Shown: one piece after another, positions 17,075-25,789 of the stretch | Numbering within the stretch: position 1 is the stretch's first letter | Layout of the letters: every line of letters starts with the position of its first letter | From: Syntrophorhabdus sp. PtaB.Bin047 | GTDB lineage: Bacteria; Desulfobacterota; Syntrophorhabdia; Syntrophorhabdales; Syntrophorhabdaceae | Direction of reading: 5' to 3' | Length of the DNA stretch: 64,000 nt | NCBI GenBank assembly: GCA_002067235.1 | Contig: MVQP01000005.1 | Span: forward strand, 1 to 64,000 | Notes under the pieces: model-generated | Database searches by the model: none | What the model saw: the letters and a program-made list of their open reading frames with translations, nothing else | What the model was told of the DNA's origin: nothing | Position numbers and translations under genes: made by a program

Positions 17075-18841
17075 ATGAGCATGGTAACACTGACCATTAA
17101 CAATATACCAGTGGAAGTGCCCGAGGGTACGACCATCCTGTGGGCGGCCAAAAAGGCTGGATTCACGATCCCCACGCTCTGTCACCATCCCGATCTTACG
17201 CCGGGAGGACAGTGCGGGATCTGCGTCGTCGAGATAGAGGGCATACCGGGACTGAAAAGGTCCTGCATGACCCCGGCGGCCGATGGTTTCAAGGTGAAGA
17301 CCCATACGCCGCGCGTCATGGCGACACGCAGGCAGCTCGTCGAGCTTATCCTGTCGAATCATGACACCGATTGCCTGACGTGCATAAAGAACAACAACTG
17401 CGAACTGCAGAAGCTTGCCGCCACTGTCGGCATCAATACCCTCGATTACGCCAACGCGCTGCGGGAGAAGCTTCCCATAGACCGTTCCAGCGTCTCCATC
17501 GTCCGGGACCCCAACAAGTGCATACTCTGCGGGCGATGCATCGAGGTGTGCAGCAGGATCCAGACCGTGAACGCCCTGGCCGTGAACCACAGGGGGTTCG
17601 ATACGGTCATCACGACGGCCTTCAATGCGGGTCTCGGCAACAGTGTCTGCATCAACTGCGGACAGTGCGTCGTTCATTGCCCCGTCGGTGCCCTGTATGA
17701 GAAGAGCGCCGTCGATGAGGTGTGGGACGCCATCCACGACCCCGACCGGTTCGTCGTCGTCCAGGAGGCCCCCGCGGTGAGGGTGCAGCTCGGAGAGGAG
17801 TTCGGGATGCCGACGGGCTCGCTGGTCAGCGGCAAGATGCACGCGGCCCTGAGGAGACTCGGTTTCGACGCAGTGCTGGAAACGAACTTCACCGCCGACC
17901 TCACGATCATGGAGGAGGGGACGGAACTCATCGGGAGGCTGACCTCGGGGAAGAATCTGCCTCTCATCACCTCCTGCAGCCCGGGATGGATAAAGTTCAT
18001 GGAGACCTTCTTCCATGACATGATACCCCATATGTCCACGGCCAAATCCCCGCAGCAGATGTTCGGCGCCCTGGCGAAGACATACTACGCCGAGGCAAAA
18101 GGGATAGACCCGGCGAAGATAGTCTCCGTTTCCGTCATGCCCTGCACCGCGAAGAAATTTGAGTGCTTGAGGCCCGAGATGAAAGCGAGCGGCTACCAGG
18201 ATGTGGATTACGTCCTCACGACGAGGGAACTGGGCAGGATGATGCGTGAGGCCGGCCTCGACATAAAAGAAATGCCCGATGAGCCCGCGGACGATATCCT
18301 GGGCGATTACACGGGCGCGGCCACCATCTTCGGCGCGACCGGCGGCGTCATGGAAGCCGCGGTGCGGAGCGCTTACCGTCTCGTAACCGGACGGGAGCTT
18401 GAGGATGTGGAGATAAAACCCGTCAGGGGGCTTAAAGGCATAAAAGAGGCGGAGATAGATATCGACGGGACAAAGGTCAAGGTTGCCGTGGCCCACAGCT
18501 GCGGTCAGGCGCGAGCGCTTCTTGACAAGGTGAGGGACCAGATCGCGAAGGACGGAAAGTCCGAATACCAGTTCATCGAGGTCATGGCCTGCCCCGGTGG
18601 ATGCGTTGGCGGCGGCGGCCAGTCCTGGGGCAGCAACATCGCGAAACGCGCCCGCAGGGGAGAGGCCCTTTACGAAGAGGACCGCAGCCTGCCGCTGAGG
18701 CGTTCCCACGAGAACCCCTCCGTTCAGACAGTGTACGAAAAATATCTTGAGAAACCGAATTCGGAGAAGGCCCACAAACTTCTCCATACTCATTACTATA
18801 AACGGAGTACCGTGGACGGCAAGATACTGCCGAACCAGTAG
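17075..18841 (+). CDS. Catalytic subunit of the second [FeFe] hydrogenase (HndD-like)
   Basis: The start is set at ATG 17075 (588 residues), with AAGGAG upstream; an in-frame ATG 24 nt earlier lacks a good site. Clusters in order: [2Fe-2S] (C36, C47, C50, C64), His/Cys site (H96, C100, C103, C109), two [4Fe-4S] sites, then the H-cluster domain with TSCSPGW (299-305), MPCTAKKFE and MACPGGCVGGGGQ. It lacks the C-terminal [2Fe-2S] domain of the minus-strand hydA. Length and layout match HndD. In TSCSPGW a serine (S302) replaces the second cysteine of the usual TSCCPxW motif. Confidence 0.93.
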   Translation: MSMVTLTINNIPVEVPEGTTILWAAKKAGFTIPTLCHHPDLTPGGQCGICVVEIEGIPGLKRSCMTPAADGFKVKTHTPRVMATRRQLVELILSNHDTDCLTCIKNNNCELQKLAATVGINTLDYANALREKLPIDRSSVSIVRDPNKCILCGRCIEVCSRIQTVNALAVNHRGFDTVITTAFNAGLGNSVCINCGQCVVHCPVGALYEKSAVDEVWDAIHDPDRFVVVQEAPAVRVQLGEEFGMPTGSLVSGKMHAALRRLGFDAVLETNFTADLTIMEEGTELIGRLTSGKNLPLITSCSPGWIKFMETFFHDMIPHMSTAKSPQQMFGALAKTYYAEAKGIDPAKIVSVSVMPCTAKKFECLRPEMKASGYQDVDYVLTTRELGRMMREAGLDIKEMPDEPADDILGDYTGAATIFGATGGVMEAAVRSAYRLVTGRELEDVEIKPVRGLKGIKEAEIDIDGTKVKVAVAHSCGQARALLDKVRDQIAKDGKSEYQFIEVMACPGGCVGGGGQSWGSNIAKRARRGEALYEEDRSLPLRRSHENPSVQTVYEKYLEKPNSEKAHKLLHTHYYKRSTVDGKILPNQ

Positions 18842-18877
18842 GTCTGATCGCCAGGTAACTCTGAGGGAGGGATGAAG

Positions 18878-19372
18878 ATGTCAGAAAAGCAATGCCACTG
18901 TGCCGAGGTTCAGGAGGAAGAGCTCTATCCCCGGCTCGAAGAAGTCATCATGGAACACAAAGGGAAGGGAGAAGATCTCATCATGGTTCTGCACAAGGCG
19001 CAGAACCTGTTTGGTTATCTTCCGAGAAGGGCCCAGGAGATGGTCGCGGAAGGCCTCAATGTTTCGCTCAACGAGGTGTACGGCGTCATCACCTTTTACA
19101 ACTTCTTCTCGACCGTGCCCCAGGGACGCAACAGTGTGAAGGTATGTCTCGGCACAGCATGCTACGTGAGAGGTTCCCAGGAGGTCCTGGACAAGGCCCA
19201 GAAGGAACTCGGGATCAAGGTGGGCGGCACGACGGAGGACCGGCGATACTCTCTCGATGTTGTGCGTTGCATCGGCGCGTGCGGCCTTGCGCCGGCGATG
19301 CTGGTCAATGAAGATGTCTACGGGCGGATCAAACCACCGCACCTTGCGGATGTGCTCGAAAAGTACGAGTAA
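18878..19372 (+). CDS. NuoE-like [2Fe-2S] subunit of the third hydrogenase module
   Basis: The start is set at ATG 18878, 7 nt after GGGAGGG; an ATG 6 nt earlier is too close to it. The 164-residue protein has the four NuoE ligands C90, C95 (VCLGTACYVRG), C131 and C135 (CIGACG). The extreme N-terminus has an extra QCHC cluster of residues not seen in the other two copies. It lies 36 bp after the second hydA and 15 bp before the NuoF-GltD fusion, so the operon continues into a third module. Confidence 0.92.
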   Translation: MSEKQCHCAEVQEEELYPRLEEVIMEHKGKGEDLIMVLHKAQNLFGYLPRRAQEMVAEGLNVSLNEVYGVITFYNFFSTVPQGRNSVKVCLGTACYVRGSQEVLDKAQKELGIKVGGTTEDRRYSLDVVRCIGACGLAPAMLVNEDVYGRIKPPHLADVLEKYE

Positions 19373-19387
19373 GGAGGAAGGATAAAC

Positions 19388-22300
19388 ATGGAGGTATCTC
19401 GCGCTCACATATTGGTTTGTGCTGGGGCTGCATGCGTCTCGTCCGGCTGCCGTCAGATCAGGGATGCTGTTGTCAATAAAGTCATCGAACAGGGTCTTCA
19501 GAATGAGATCAAGGTCATAGAGACGGGTTGCATCGGCTCCTGCGACCTCGGGCCCCTGGCCCTTGTCTACCCGGAAGGGGTTCTCTATCAGAAGCTCACG
19601 CCTGCGGACGCTGAAGAGATAGTAACGGAACATCTCCTCAAGGGCAGGATAGTCGAGCGCCTTCTTTACAAGGAGGCGGTGACGTCAAAGACCATCCCGT
19701 CGATGAAGGAGATCGATTTCTTCAGGAACCAGATCAAGATCGTTCTGAGGAACTGCGGTGTCATCAACCCGATGAACATCGAGGAATACATTGCCCGCGA
19801 CGGCTACCTGGCCCTGGGTAAGGCACTGACCTCGATGACCCGTGAAGAGGTCATCGACGAGGTACTGAAGTCAGGCCTGCGCGGCCGCGGCGGCGGCGGG
19901 TTCCCCACGGGACTGAAATGGAAGTTTGCCTTCCAATCGCCGGGTGACGTGAAGTACGTCGTCTGCAACGCCGACGAAGGCGACCCTGGCGCGTTCATGG
20001 ACCGCAGCGTCCTCGAAGGCGACCCGCACAGCGTCATAGAGGCGATGGCCATAGCCGCGTACGCCATCGGGGCCCAGCAGGGGTACGTCTACGTCAGGGC
20101 GGAGTATCCTCTTGCCATCGAGCGCCTCAACTGGGCCATCGGACAGGCGAGGGAATACAAGTTCCTCGGAAAGAACATCCTCGAGACGGGCTTCAATTTC
20201 GACCTCGAGATCCGTATCGGCGCGGGCGCCTTCGTCTGCGGCGAGGAGACGGCCCTTATGATCTCCATCGAGGGCAAGCGCGGTGAACCAAGACCGAGAC
20301 CCCCCTTCCCTGTCGTCAAGGGTCTTTTCAATGCCCCGACGCTCCTCAACAATGTTGAAACATACGCGAACATACCCGCCATCATCAACAACGGGTCCGC
20401 CTGGTACGCCCAGTACGGTACCGAAAAGAGCAAGGGCACCAAGGTCTTTGCACTTGCCGGTGCCGTCAACAACACGGGCCTCGTCGAAGTGCCCATGGGC
20501 ACGCCGCTGGGAGACATCGTCTTCAACATCGGCGGCGGCATCAAGGGCGGCAAGAAGTACAAGGCGGCGCAGCTCGGCGGTCCTTCCGGCGGCTGTATCC
20601 CCATCGACCACCTCAACGTTCCCGTTGACTATGAATCCGTCGCGGAGTTGGGCGCCATTGTCGGGTCGGGCGGTCTCATCGTTGCCGACGAAGATACGTG
20701 CATGGTCGACTTCGCCAGGTTCTTCCTGGATTTCATCCAGCATGAGTCATGCGGAAAGTGCCCGCCCTGCCGCATAGGCACGAAGCGTATGCTCGAGATC
20801 TTAAGGCGCATCACCCACGGCGAGGGAAAACCGCAGGACATCGACGACCTCGTCGAGATGGCGACGCGCATCAAGGATTCGGCCCTGTGCGGCCTCGGTC
20901 AGACGGCGCCGAACCCCATTCTGTCCACCCTCCAGTACTTCAAGCACGAATACATGGAACACATCGAGGACAAGCACTGCCGGGCCGGTGTGTGCAGCGC
21001 GCTCTTTGACGCTCCCTGCCAGAATGCCTGTCCCGCGGACCAGAATGCCTGGGGATATGTGACCCTCATCAGCGAGGGGAAGATGAAGGAGGCCATCGCG
21101 GTCATCAAGGAATCGAACCCCTTCCCGGCGACACTGGGCCGGGTCTGTGTCCATCCCTGCGAGGCGAAGTGCCGCAGGGCCCAGATAGATGCCCCCATCT
21201 CCATCTGCTCCTTGAAGAGGTATGCCGCGGATGTGGACATGAAGTCCCACCCCCGCTACAAACCCCAGGTGGAGGAACCGAAGGGCAAAAAGGTTGCCGT
21301 CATCGGTGCCGGTCCGGCCGGGCTGGCCGGAGCCTATTTCCTCGCCCTCAAGGGGTACGGCGTGACGGTCTTCGAGGCGCTCCCCGTGGCGGGCGGCATG
21401 CTCGCCGTTGGCATCCCCGATTACCGTTTGCCCAGGGAGATACTGGAGAACGAGATCAAGTCCATCACCGATCTCGGTGTGGAGATCAGGTACAACACGG
21501 CCTTCGGCAAGGATATCACCGCGAAGAAGCTTTTTAGTGACGGTTATGGCGCCATCCTCGTCGCCACGGGTGCACACAAGGGGCAGAAGCTCGGCATCCC
21601 CGGCGAGGAAACCCCGGGAGTGTTGGACGGTGTGACATTCCTGCGCGACGTCAATCTCGGCAAGACACTGAAGGTCGACGGGAAGGTTGCCGTGATCGGC
21701 GGCGGCAACGTGGCCATCGACGCGGCGCGGGCGGCCCAGCGACTGGGGGCGAGCGAGGTTTCCATACTCTACAGGCGCGAACGGTCGGATATGCCCGCAT
21801 ACGTCGAGGAGATCGACGAGGCCGAAAACGAGGGCATCGCCATTCACACCCTCACGGCGCCGCGGAGCATAGTGGCGAAAGGTGGAAAGGCCGCGGGGGT
21901 CGAGTGCTCCCGGATGAGCCTCGGGAAGTTCGACAAGGGCGGCAGGCGCACACCGCAGGCCATACCCGGGTCCGATTTCGTTGTCGACGCCGACATGGTC
22001 ATAGCCGCCATAGGCCAGACACCCGATCTGTCGTGGATGAACGGCGACGGTGTCAAGGCCGACAGGGCGGGGACCGTGGAAGTTAATGTGAAGACCCTTG
22101 CCACGGGCGCGGACGGTATCTTCGCTGCCGGCGACAATGTCAGGGGGCCTGCCACGGTCGTCGAGGCCGTCGGCGACGGCAAGACAGCCGCCATGGCCAT
22201 CGATGAATATCTCGGTGGTGACGGAAAGGCACCGAACGCGTTCCGTGATGAACTCGTCAACATGGTCGTCTCCTATGACGAGACGCTGTACCAGAAAGAA

Positions 22301-22441
22301 CTGGGCAGGGCAGCGATGCCGCATCTGCCCGTATCGAAACGGGACCGCAATTTCAACGAGGTTGTTCTCGGTTACGATGAAAGGACCGCGGTCGAAGAGG
22401 CCAAGAGATGCCTCCACTGCTACGTCAGGCAAACTGAATAG
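19388..22441 (+). CDS. NuoF (HydB-like) fused to a GltD/NfnB-like flavoprotein
   Basis: A 1017-residue fusion. Residues 1-110: thioredoxin-like [2Fe-2S] domain with C11, C16, C48, C52. About 120-520: NuoF core with GRGGGGFPTG (166-175) and HESCGKCPPCRIGT near 452. About 530-1017: GltD-type module with N-terminal cluster cysteines (CQNACP, CVHPCEAKCRR), a first dinucleotide fold (GAGPAGLAG near 640), a second (GGGNVAIDAARAA near 771), an FAD-closing AAGDN near 916, and EAKRCLHC at the end. HydB normally ends in two ferredoxin clusters; here GltD takes their place. GltD-like flavoproteins with HydBC-like partners form the Sporomusa-type Nfn transhydrogenase. A complex linking H2, NAD(H) and NADP(H) is an inference. 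Confidence 0.93.
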   Translation: MEVSRAHILVCAGAACVSSGCRQIRDAVVNKVIEQGLQNEIKVIETGCIGSCDLGPLALVYPEGVLYQKLTPADAEEIVTEHLLKGRIVERLLYKEAVTSKTIPSMKEIDFFRNQIKIVLRNCGVINPMNIEEYIARDGYLALGKALTSMTREEVIDEVLKSGLRGRGGGGFPTGLKWKFAFQSPGDVKYVVCNADEGDPGAFMDRSVLEGDPHSVIEAMAIAAYAIGAQQGYVYVRAEYPLAIERLNWAIGQAREYKFLGKNILETGFNFDLEIRIGAGAFVCGEETALMISIEGKRGEPRPRPPFPVVKGLFNAPTLLNNVETYANIPAIINNGSAWYAQYGTEKSKGTKVFALAGAVNNTGLVEVPMGTPLGDIVFNIGGGIKGGKKYKAAQLGGPSGGCIPIDHLNVPVDYESVAELGAIVGSGGLIVADEDTCMVDFARFFLDFIQHESCGKCPPCRIGTKRMLEILRRITHGEGKPQDIDDLVEMATRIKDSALCGLGQTAPNPILSTLQYFKHEYMEHIEDKHCRAGVCSALFDAPCQNACPADQNAWGYVTLISEGKMKEAIAVIKESNPFPATLGRVCVHPCEAKCRRAQIDAPISICSLKRYAADVDMKSHPRYKPQVEEPKGKKVAVIGAGPAGLAGAYFLALKGYGVTVFEALPVAGGMLAVGIPDYRLPREILENEIKSITDLGVEIRYNTAFGKDITAKKLFSDGYGAILVATGAHKGQKLGIPGEETPGVLDGVTFLRDVNLGKTLKVDGKVAVIGGGNVAIDAARAAQRLGASEVSILYRRERSDMPAYVEEIDEAENEGIAIHTLTAPRSIVAKGGKAAGVECSRMSLGKFDKGGRRTPQAIPGSDFVVDADMVIAAIGQTPDLSWMNGDGVKADRAGTVEVNVKTLATGADGIFAAGDNVRGPATVVEAVGDGKTAAMAIDEYLGGDGKAPNAFRDELVNMVVSYDETLYQKELGRAAMPHLPVSKRDRNFNEVVLGYDERTAVEEAKRCLHCYVRQTE

Positions 22442-22472
22442 ATTGGGTAACCGACCCAGGGAGCAGAACACC

Positions 22473-24197
22473 ATGACGATAAGTGTCACCATTGACGGCA
22501 GGCCCGTCGAAGTCGAAGAAGGAACAACGATACTCAACGCAGCAGCCAAGGCAAATGTCCACATACCGACCCTGTGCTATCTGCCCGAGGTACAGGCGAT
22601 AGGCGCCTGCCGGGTTTGCCTTGTCGAAGTGGAAGGCAACCGGACCCTCCAGGCGGCATGCGTTGCGCCCGTGGCCAACGGGCAGATCGTTCACACCAAT
22701 ACGGAGAGGGTCCGCAAGGCAAGGCGTTTCTCGGTGGAGATGCTGTTGTCGAACCACCCCTTCGAGTGCCTTTCCTGCGCGAAGAACCTCCATTGCGATC
22801 TTCAGTCGCTGGCGTACGATCTCGGCATCAGGGAGATCCGCTTCACCGGAGAAAAGAGCGGCGGCCGGATCGATGAATCATCCCCGTCAATACGGCGGGA
22901 TCAGAACAAGTGCATTCTTTGCAGGCGCTGTGTAACGGTCTGCCAGGAGATACAGTCCGTGACCGCCCTCTACATGCAGGGCAGGGGCTTTGAAACACGC
23001 GTGGAGCCCGCCTTCGACCGCGACATCAATGATGTTGCCTGCACGAATTGCGGCCAGTGCTCCATCGTCTGTCCCGTCGGGGCCATAACGGAAAAAGAGT
23101 ACATAGATGATGTCTGGGCGGCGCTGAACGACCCGACCAAGTTCGTCGTCATCCAGGACGCGCCCGCGGTCAGGGCGGCCCTGGGTGAAGAGTTCGGATA
23201 TCCTCCGGGCACGCTGGTGACGGGCAAGATGCTCGCCGCCGCCCGCAGGCTGGGTTTCGACCGCGTTTTTGACACGAACTTCGCCGCCGACCTCACCATT
23301 TTGGAGGAAGGGACGGAACTTCTGACGCGGGTGAAGAAGGGCGGCGTCCTCCCGATGATCACCAGTTGCAGCCCGGGATGGATCAAGTTCATCGAACATT
23401 TCTACCCCGAGCTTCTCGATCACCTTTCAACATGCAAATCGCCGCACATGATGCTCGGTGCCCTGACGAAGACCTATTTCGCTCAGAAGTCGGGTGTCGA
23501 CCCGAAGGACATGATCGTTGTCTCCGTCATGCCCTGCACGGCAAAGAAGTTCGAATGCAACCGTCCCGAGATGTACGACAGCGGATACAAGGATGTCGAC
23601 TACGTCCTGACGACCCGCGAATTTGCGAAGATGATCAAGCAGGCCGGCATTGACTTTGAAGGCCTTCCCGATGAAGGCTACGACGACCCCATGGGGGAAT
23701 ACACGGGTGCGGCCACGATCTTCGGGGCGACGGGCGGCGTCATGGAAGCGGCCCTTCGCACGGCCTACGAGGTGGCGACGGGCAAGACCCTGGAGAATGT
23801 CGAGTTCACGGCCGTAAGAGGTCTTCAGGGCATCAAGGAAGCGACGGTGCCCGTGGACGGCATAGGTGATGTGCGGGTTGCCGTGTCCCACGGTCTCGGG
23901 AACGCCCGCAAGCTCCTCGACAGGATAAAGACCGGTGAGGCGAATTACCATTTCATCGAGGTCATGGCCTGCCCCGGCGGATGCGTCGGCGGCGGCGGCC
24001 AGCCCATTCCCGTCGACAACGAGATTAGAATGAAAAGGGCGCAGGCGCTCTATAGCGAGGACTGTGCCCTCACCTACAGGAAGTCCCACGATAACCCCTC
24101 GATCAAGAAGATATACGAGGAATACTTGGGGGCGCCGCTGGGAGAGAAGTCGCATCATCTCCTCCACACGCATTACACGCCGAGGAGCAAATTCTAG
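22473..24197 (+). CDS. Catalytic subunit of the third [FeFe] hydrogenase
   Basis: The true start is ATG 22473 (574 residues), 31 bp after the fusion gene; the longer open frame upstream runs inside that gene and is not coding. It has an N-terminal [2Fe-2S] domain (C35, C46, C49, C63), a His/Cys site, two [4Fe-4S] sites and the H-cluster motifs TSCSPGW (297-303), MPCTAKKFE and MACPGGCVGGGGQP. It lacks a C-terminal [2Fe-2S] domain. It is closely similar to the copy at 17075, suggesting duplication, and shares the serine-containing first motif. It is the last gene before the terminator. Confidence 0.93.
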   Translation: MTISVTIDGRPVEVEEGTTILNAAAKANVHIPTLCYLPEVQAIGACRVCLVEVEGNRTLQAACVAPVANGQIVHTNTERVRKARRFSVEMLLSNHPFECLSCAKNLHCDLQSLAYDLGIREIRFTGEKSGGRIDESSPSIRRDQNKCILCRRCVTVCQEIQSVTALYMQGRGFETRVEPAFDRDINDVACTNCGQCSIVCPVGAITEKEYIDDVWAALNDPTKFVVIQDAPAVRAALGEEFGYPPGTLVTGKMLAAARRLGFDRVFDTNFAADLTILEEGTELLTRVKKGGVLPMITSCSPGWIKFIEHFYPELLDHLSTCKSPHMMLGALTKTYFAQKSGVDPKDMIVVSVMPCTAKKFECNRPEMYDSGYKDVDYVLTTREFAKMIKQAGIDFEGLPDEGYDDPMGEYTGAATIFGATGGVMEAALRTAYEVATGKTLENVEFTAVRGLQGIKEATVPVDGIGDVRVAVSHGLGNARKLLDRIKTGEANYHFIEVMACPGGCVGGGGQPIPVDNEIRMKRAQALYSEDCALTYRKSHDNPSIKKIYEEYLGAPLGEKSHHLLHTHYTPRSKF

Positions 24198-24220
24198 AGA
24201 GGAACATATAGACCATCCCG

Positions 24221-24255
24221 CATCCCCGCCCGGAAGAAGGGCGGGGATGTTTTTT
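24221..24255 (+). terminator. Strong intrinsic terminator of the hydrogenase operon
   Basis: A perfect 11-bp stem CATCCCCGCCC/GGGCGGGGATG with a 7-nt loop is followed by six T residues. It lies 24 bp after the third hydrogenase gene. Confidence 0.92.
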
Positions 24256-24411
24256 GTGCAAGCCTTCAGTCCATTGTCGCAGAGATCTTTGGCCGGATAA
24301 GGAACGGTTTATTTTGGAGTTGCATCCGGGCGGGAATTGAGGGAGAATTAGGCAACCTTCATCGGGATGCAGTTAACCGCATCGTTGCCGGCGGTCGTTG
24401 AAGTCCAAAAC

Positions 24412-25308
24412 ATGAACGTTATCCTGAAAATAGTCCCCGTTGTGCTCATATTCCTCCTGGGATATGCGCTGAAACGTTTGAACATACTCAAGAAGGAAGA
24501 CGGCGACCTCTTTCTCAAGGTGGTCTATTACATAGCGTTACCCGCCCTGGTCATAATATCCATCGTGGACATCGAACTCCGACTGAACTTTGTGTTTCTG
24601 CCTGTCAGCGCCGCTCTTGTAGTATTGACGACAACGGGGATCTCATTCCTTTCAGGTAAAGTTCTCAGGCTTCCCCGAGCGACCCTGGGCACTTTCATTG
24701 TTGGCTCGACGATCATGAACATAGGGTTCACCCTGCCCTTCTTCATCACGGCATACGGCAAGGAGGGCCTGGCCCGGATAACCATGTTCGATTTCGGGAA
24801 TATGACGGTCATATTTACCTTCACGTACTGGCTCGCGTGCAAGCACGGGACAAGTGGCATGGACAAGAAGGTTATGATGAAGAAGCTGTTCCTGGTGCCC
24901 CCCATGTGGGCGCTTGTGATCGCGGTTGCGCTCAACCTCATGAAGATCAGGATCCCGTTCTTCATCAACGACTTTCTGCAGATGGTCGGATGGATGATGA
25001 CGCCCCTTGTCATGCTGGCCTTGGGCCTCTATTTCAGCCCCAGGATGACGAGGATGTTTCCCGTCCTCGGGGCAACCTTCATCAGGATGATCATCGGATT
25101 CGCCCTGGGGTTCCTGCTTGCCAGGCTGTTCGGGCTCGAGGGGCTCAACCGGTCGATCGTTATGATAGGGGCCGCAGCCCCGGTCGGATACACGACACTC
25201 ACCTACTCCTTTCTCGAGAACCTGGACATGGAATTTGCTGCGAGCCTCATATCCTTCTCCATAATCATGGGCATGATATTCGTTCCCCTGCTGATATTGC
25301 TTCAGTAG
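24412..25308 (+). CDS. AEC (auxin efflux carrier) family transporter
   Basis: A 298-residue integral membrane protein from ATG 24412; a frame-compatible ATG at 24367 adds 15 non-hydrophobic residues and neither start has a good ribosome site. About ten hydrophobic segments are visible, with the family-typical N-terminal LLGYALKRLNIL and a late GAAAPVGYTTL segment. AEC carriers move small organic anions such as malate or amino-acid-like substrates. It stands alone between the hydrogenase terminator and the cupin gene. Substrate unknown; the nearby aspartase hints at C4 metabolism, but that is weak. Confidence 0.82.
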   Translation: MNVILKIVPVVLIFLLGYALKRLNILKKEDGDLFLKVVYYIALPALVIISIVDIELRLNFVFLPVSAALVVLTTTGISFLSGKVLRLPRATLGTFIVGSTIMNIGFTLPFFITAYGKEGLARITMFDFGNMTVIFTFTYWLACKHGTSGMDKKVMMKKLFLVPPMWALVIAVALNLMKIRIPFFINDFLQMVGWMMTPLVMLALGLYFSPRMTRMFPVLGATFIRMIIGFALGFLLARLFGLEGLNRSIVMIGAAAPVGYTTLTYSFLENLDMEFAASLISFSIIMGMIFVPLLILLQ

Positions 25309-25331
25309 CAGCATCAGCGCCGGGCCGCATT

Positions 25332-25667
25332 CTACCGGATCATAACGAGGAGCATCTTGTATCGGGTGATCGCCTTGAGGGCATGGGGCTTCCCCGCGGG
25401 CATGATGATCATCTCCCCGCTTTTCACGGAGTGGGGTTTGCCGTCGATGGTGATCTCGGCCTCGCCCTCGATGATGTACACGGCCGCGTCGAAGGGAGCG
25501 GTATGCTCACTCAAGCCCTCGCCCTCGTCGAAGGCGAAGACCGTCATCGTGCCCGCTGGTTTGCGCACGATCTCGCGGCTCACGACGGAATGGTCCTGGT
25601 AAACGGCGAGCTCCCCGAGGCTGAACGCCCGGGTCTCATTTCCTGTGGGTATGAAGTTCTCTGCCAT
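25332..25667 (-). CDS. Small single-domain cupin protein
   Basis: A 111-residue cupin. Motif 1 is degenerate (GEGLSEHTAPFDAAVYIIEGEAEITIDG) and motif 2 is PAGKPHALKA, so at least two His and one Glu could bind metal. AAGGAGGA precedes the ATG. A class II-type FNR/HcpR site is centred about -41.5 from a predicted start. Such cupins are often minor metal-binding or sensor proteins. It diverges from aspA. Function unassigned. Confidence 0.82.
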   Translation of the reverse strand: MAENFIPTGNETRAFSLGELAVYQDHSVVSREIVRKPAGTMTVFAFDEGEGLSEHTAPFDAAVYIIEGEAEITIDGKPHSVKSGEMIIMPAGKPHALKAITRYKMLLVMIR

Positions 25668-25689
25668 GGTCTGTCCTCCTTATAGTAAT

Positions 25690-25695
25690 TGTATA
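25690..25695 (-). promoter_or_regulatory. Predicted -10 element of the cupin promoter
   Basis: TATACA on the minus strand places transcription start near 25683. The centre of the upstream FNR-type palindrome is then at about -41.5, the position of a class II activator site that replaces the -35 element. Confidence 0.45.
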
Positions 25696-25717
25696 GAACA
25701 GAACGTCCAAAGTGAAA

Positions 25718-25731
25718 TTGACCTGGGTCAA
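25718..25731. promoter_or_regulatory. FNR/HcpR-type operator between cupin and aspA
   Basis: TTGACCTGGGTCAA is a perfect inverted repeat with the TTGA-N6-TCAA arrangement of CRP/FNR-family sites; the GTCAA half matches the HcpR type described in sulfate reducers. It lies about -41.5 from the cupin start and about -62 from the aspA start, both favoured activator positions. Confidence 0.55.
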
Positions 25732-25752
25732 AATGGCCGTCAAGGAGTTTGC

Positions 25753-25781
25753 TTGATTGTTTCTTTCCGCCGGTTTATAAC
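25753..25781 (+). promoter_or_regulatory. Predicted aspA promoter
   Basis: TTGATT (25753-25758) and TATAAC (25776-25781) are spaced by 17 bp. Transcription would start only a few bases before the ATG at 25790, so the aspA-hydF-hydG message may be nearly leaderless; no ribosome site is visible there. Confidence 0.45.
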
Positions 25782-25789
25782 AAAGAACT

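Noticed and set aside
22098-22472. Long N-terminal extension of the third HydA
   Set aside because: It lies inside the fusion gene in another frame; homology begins at ATG 22473.
20801-22564. A 587-codon minus-strand open frame opposite the NuoF-GltD fusion
   Set aside because: It lacks any domain, has low-complexity composition and lies fully over a clear fusion protein.
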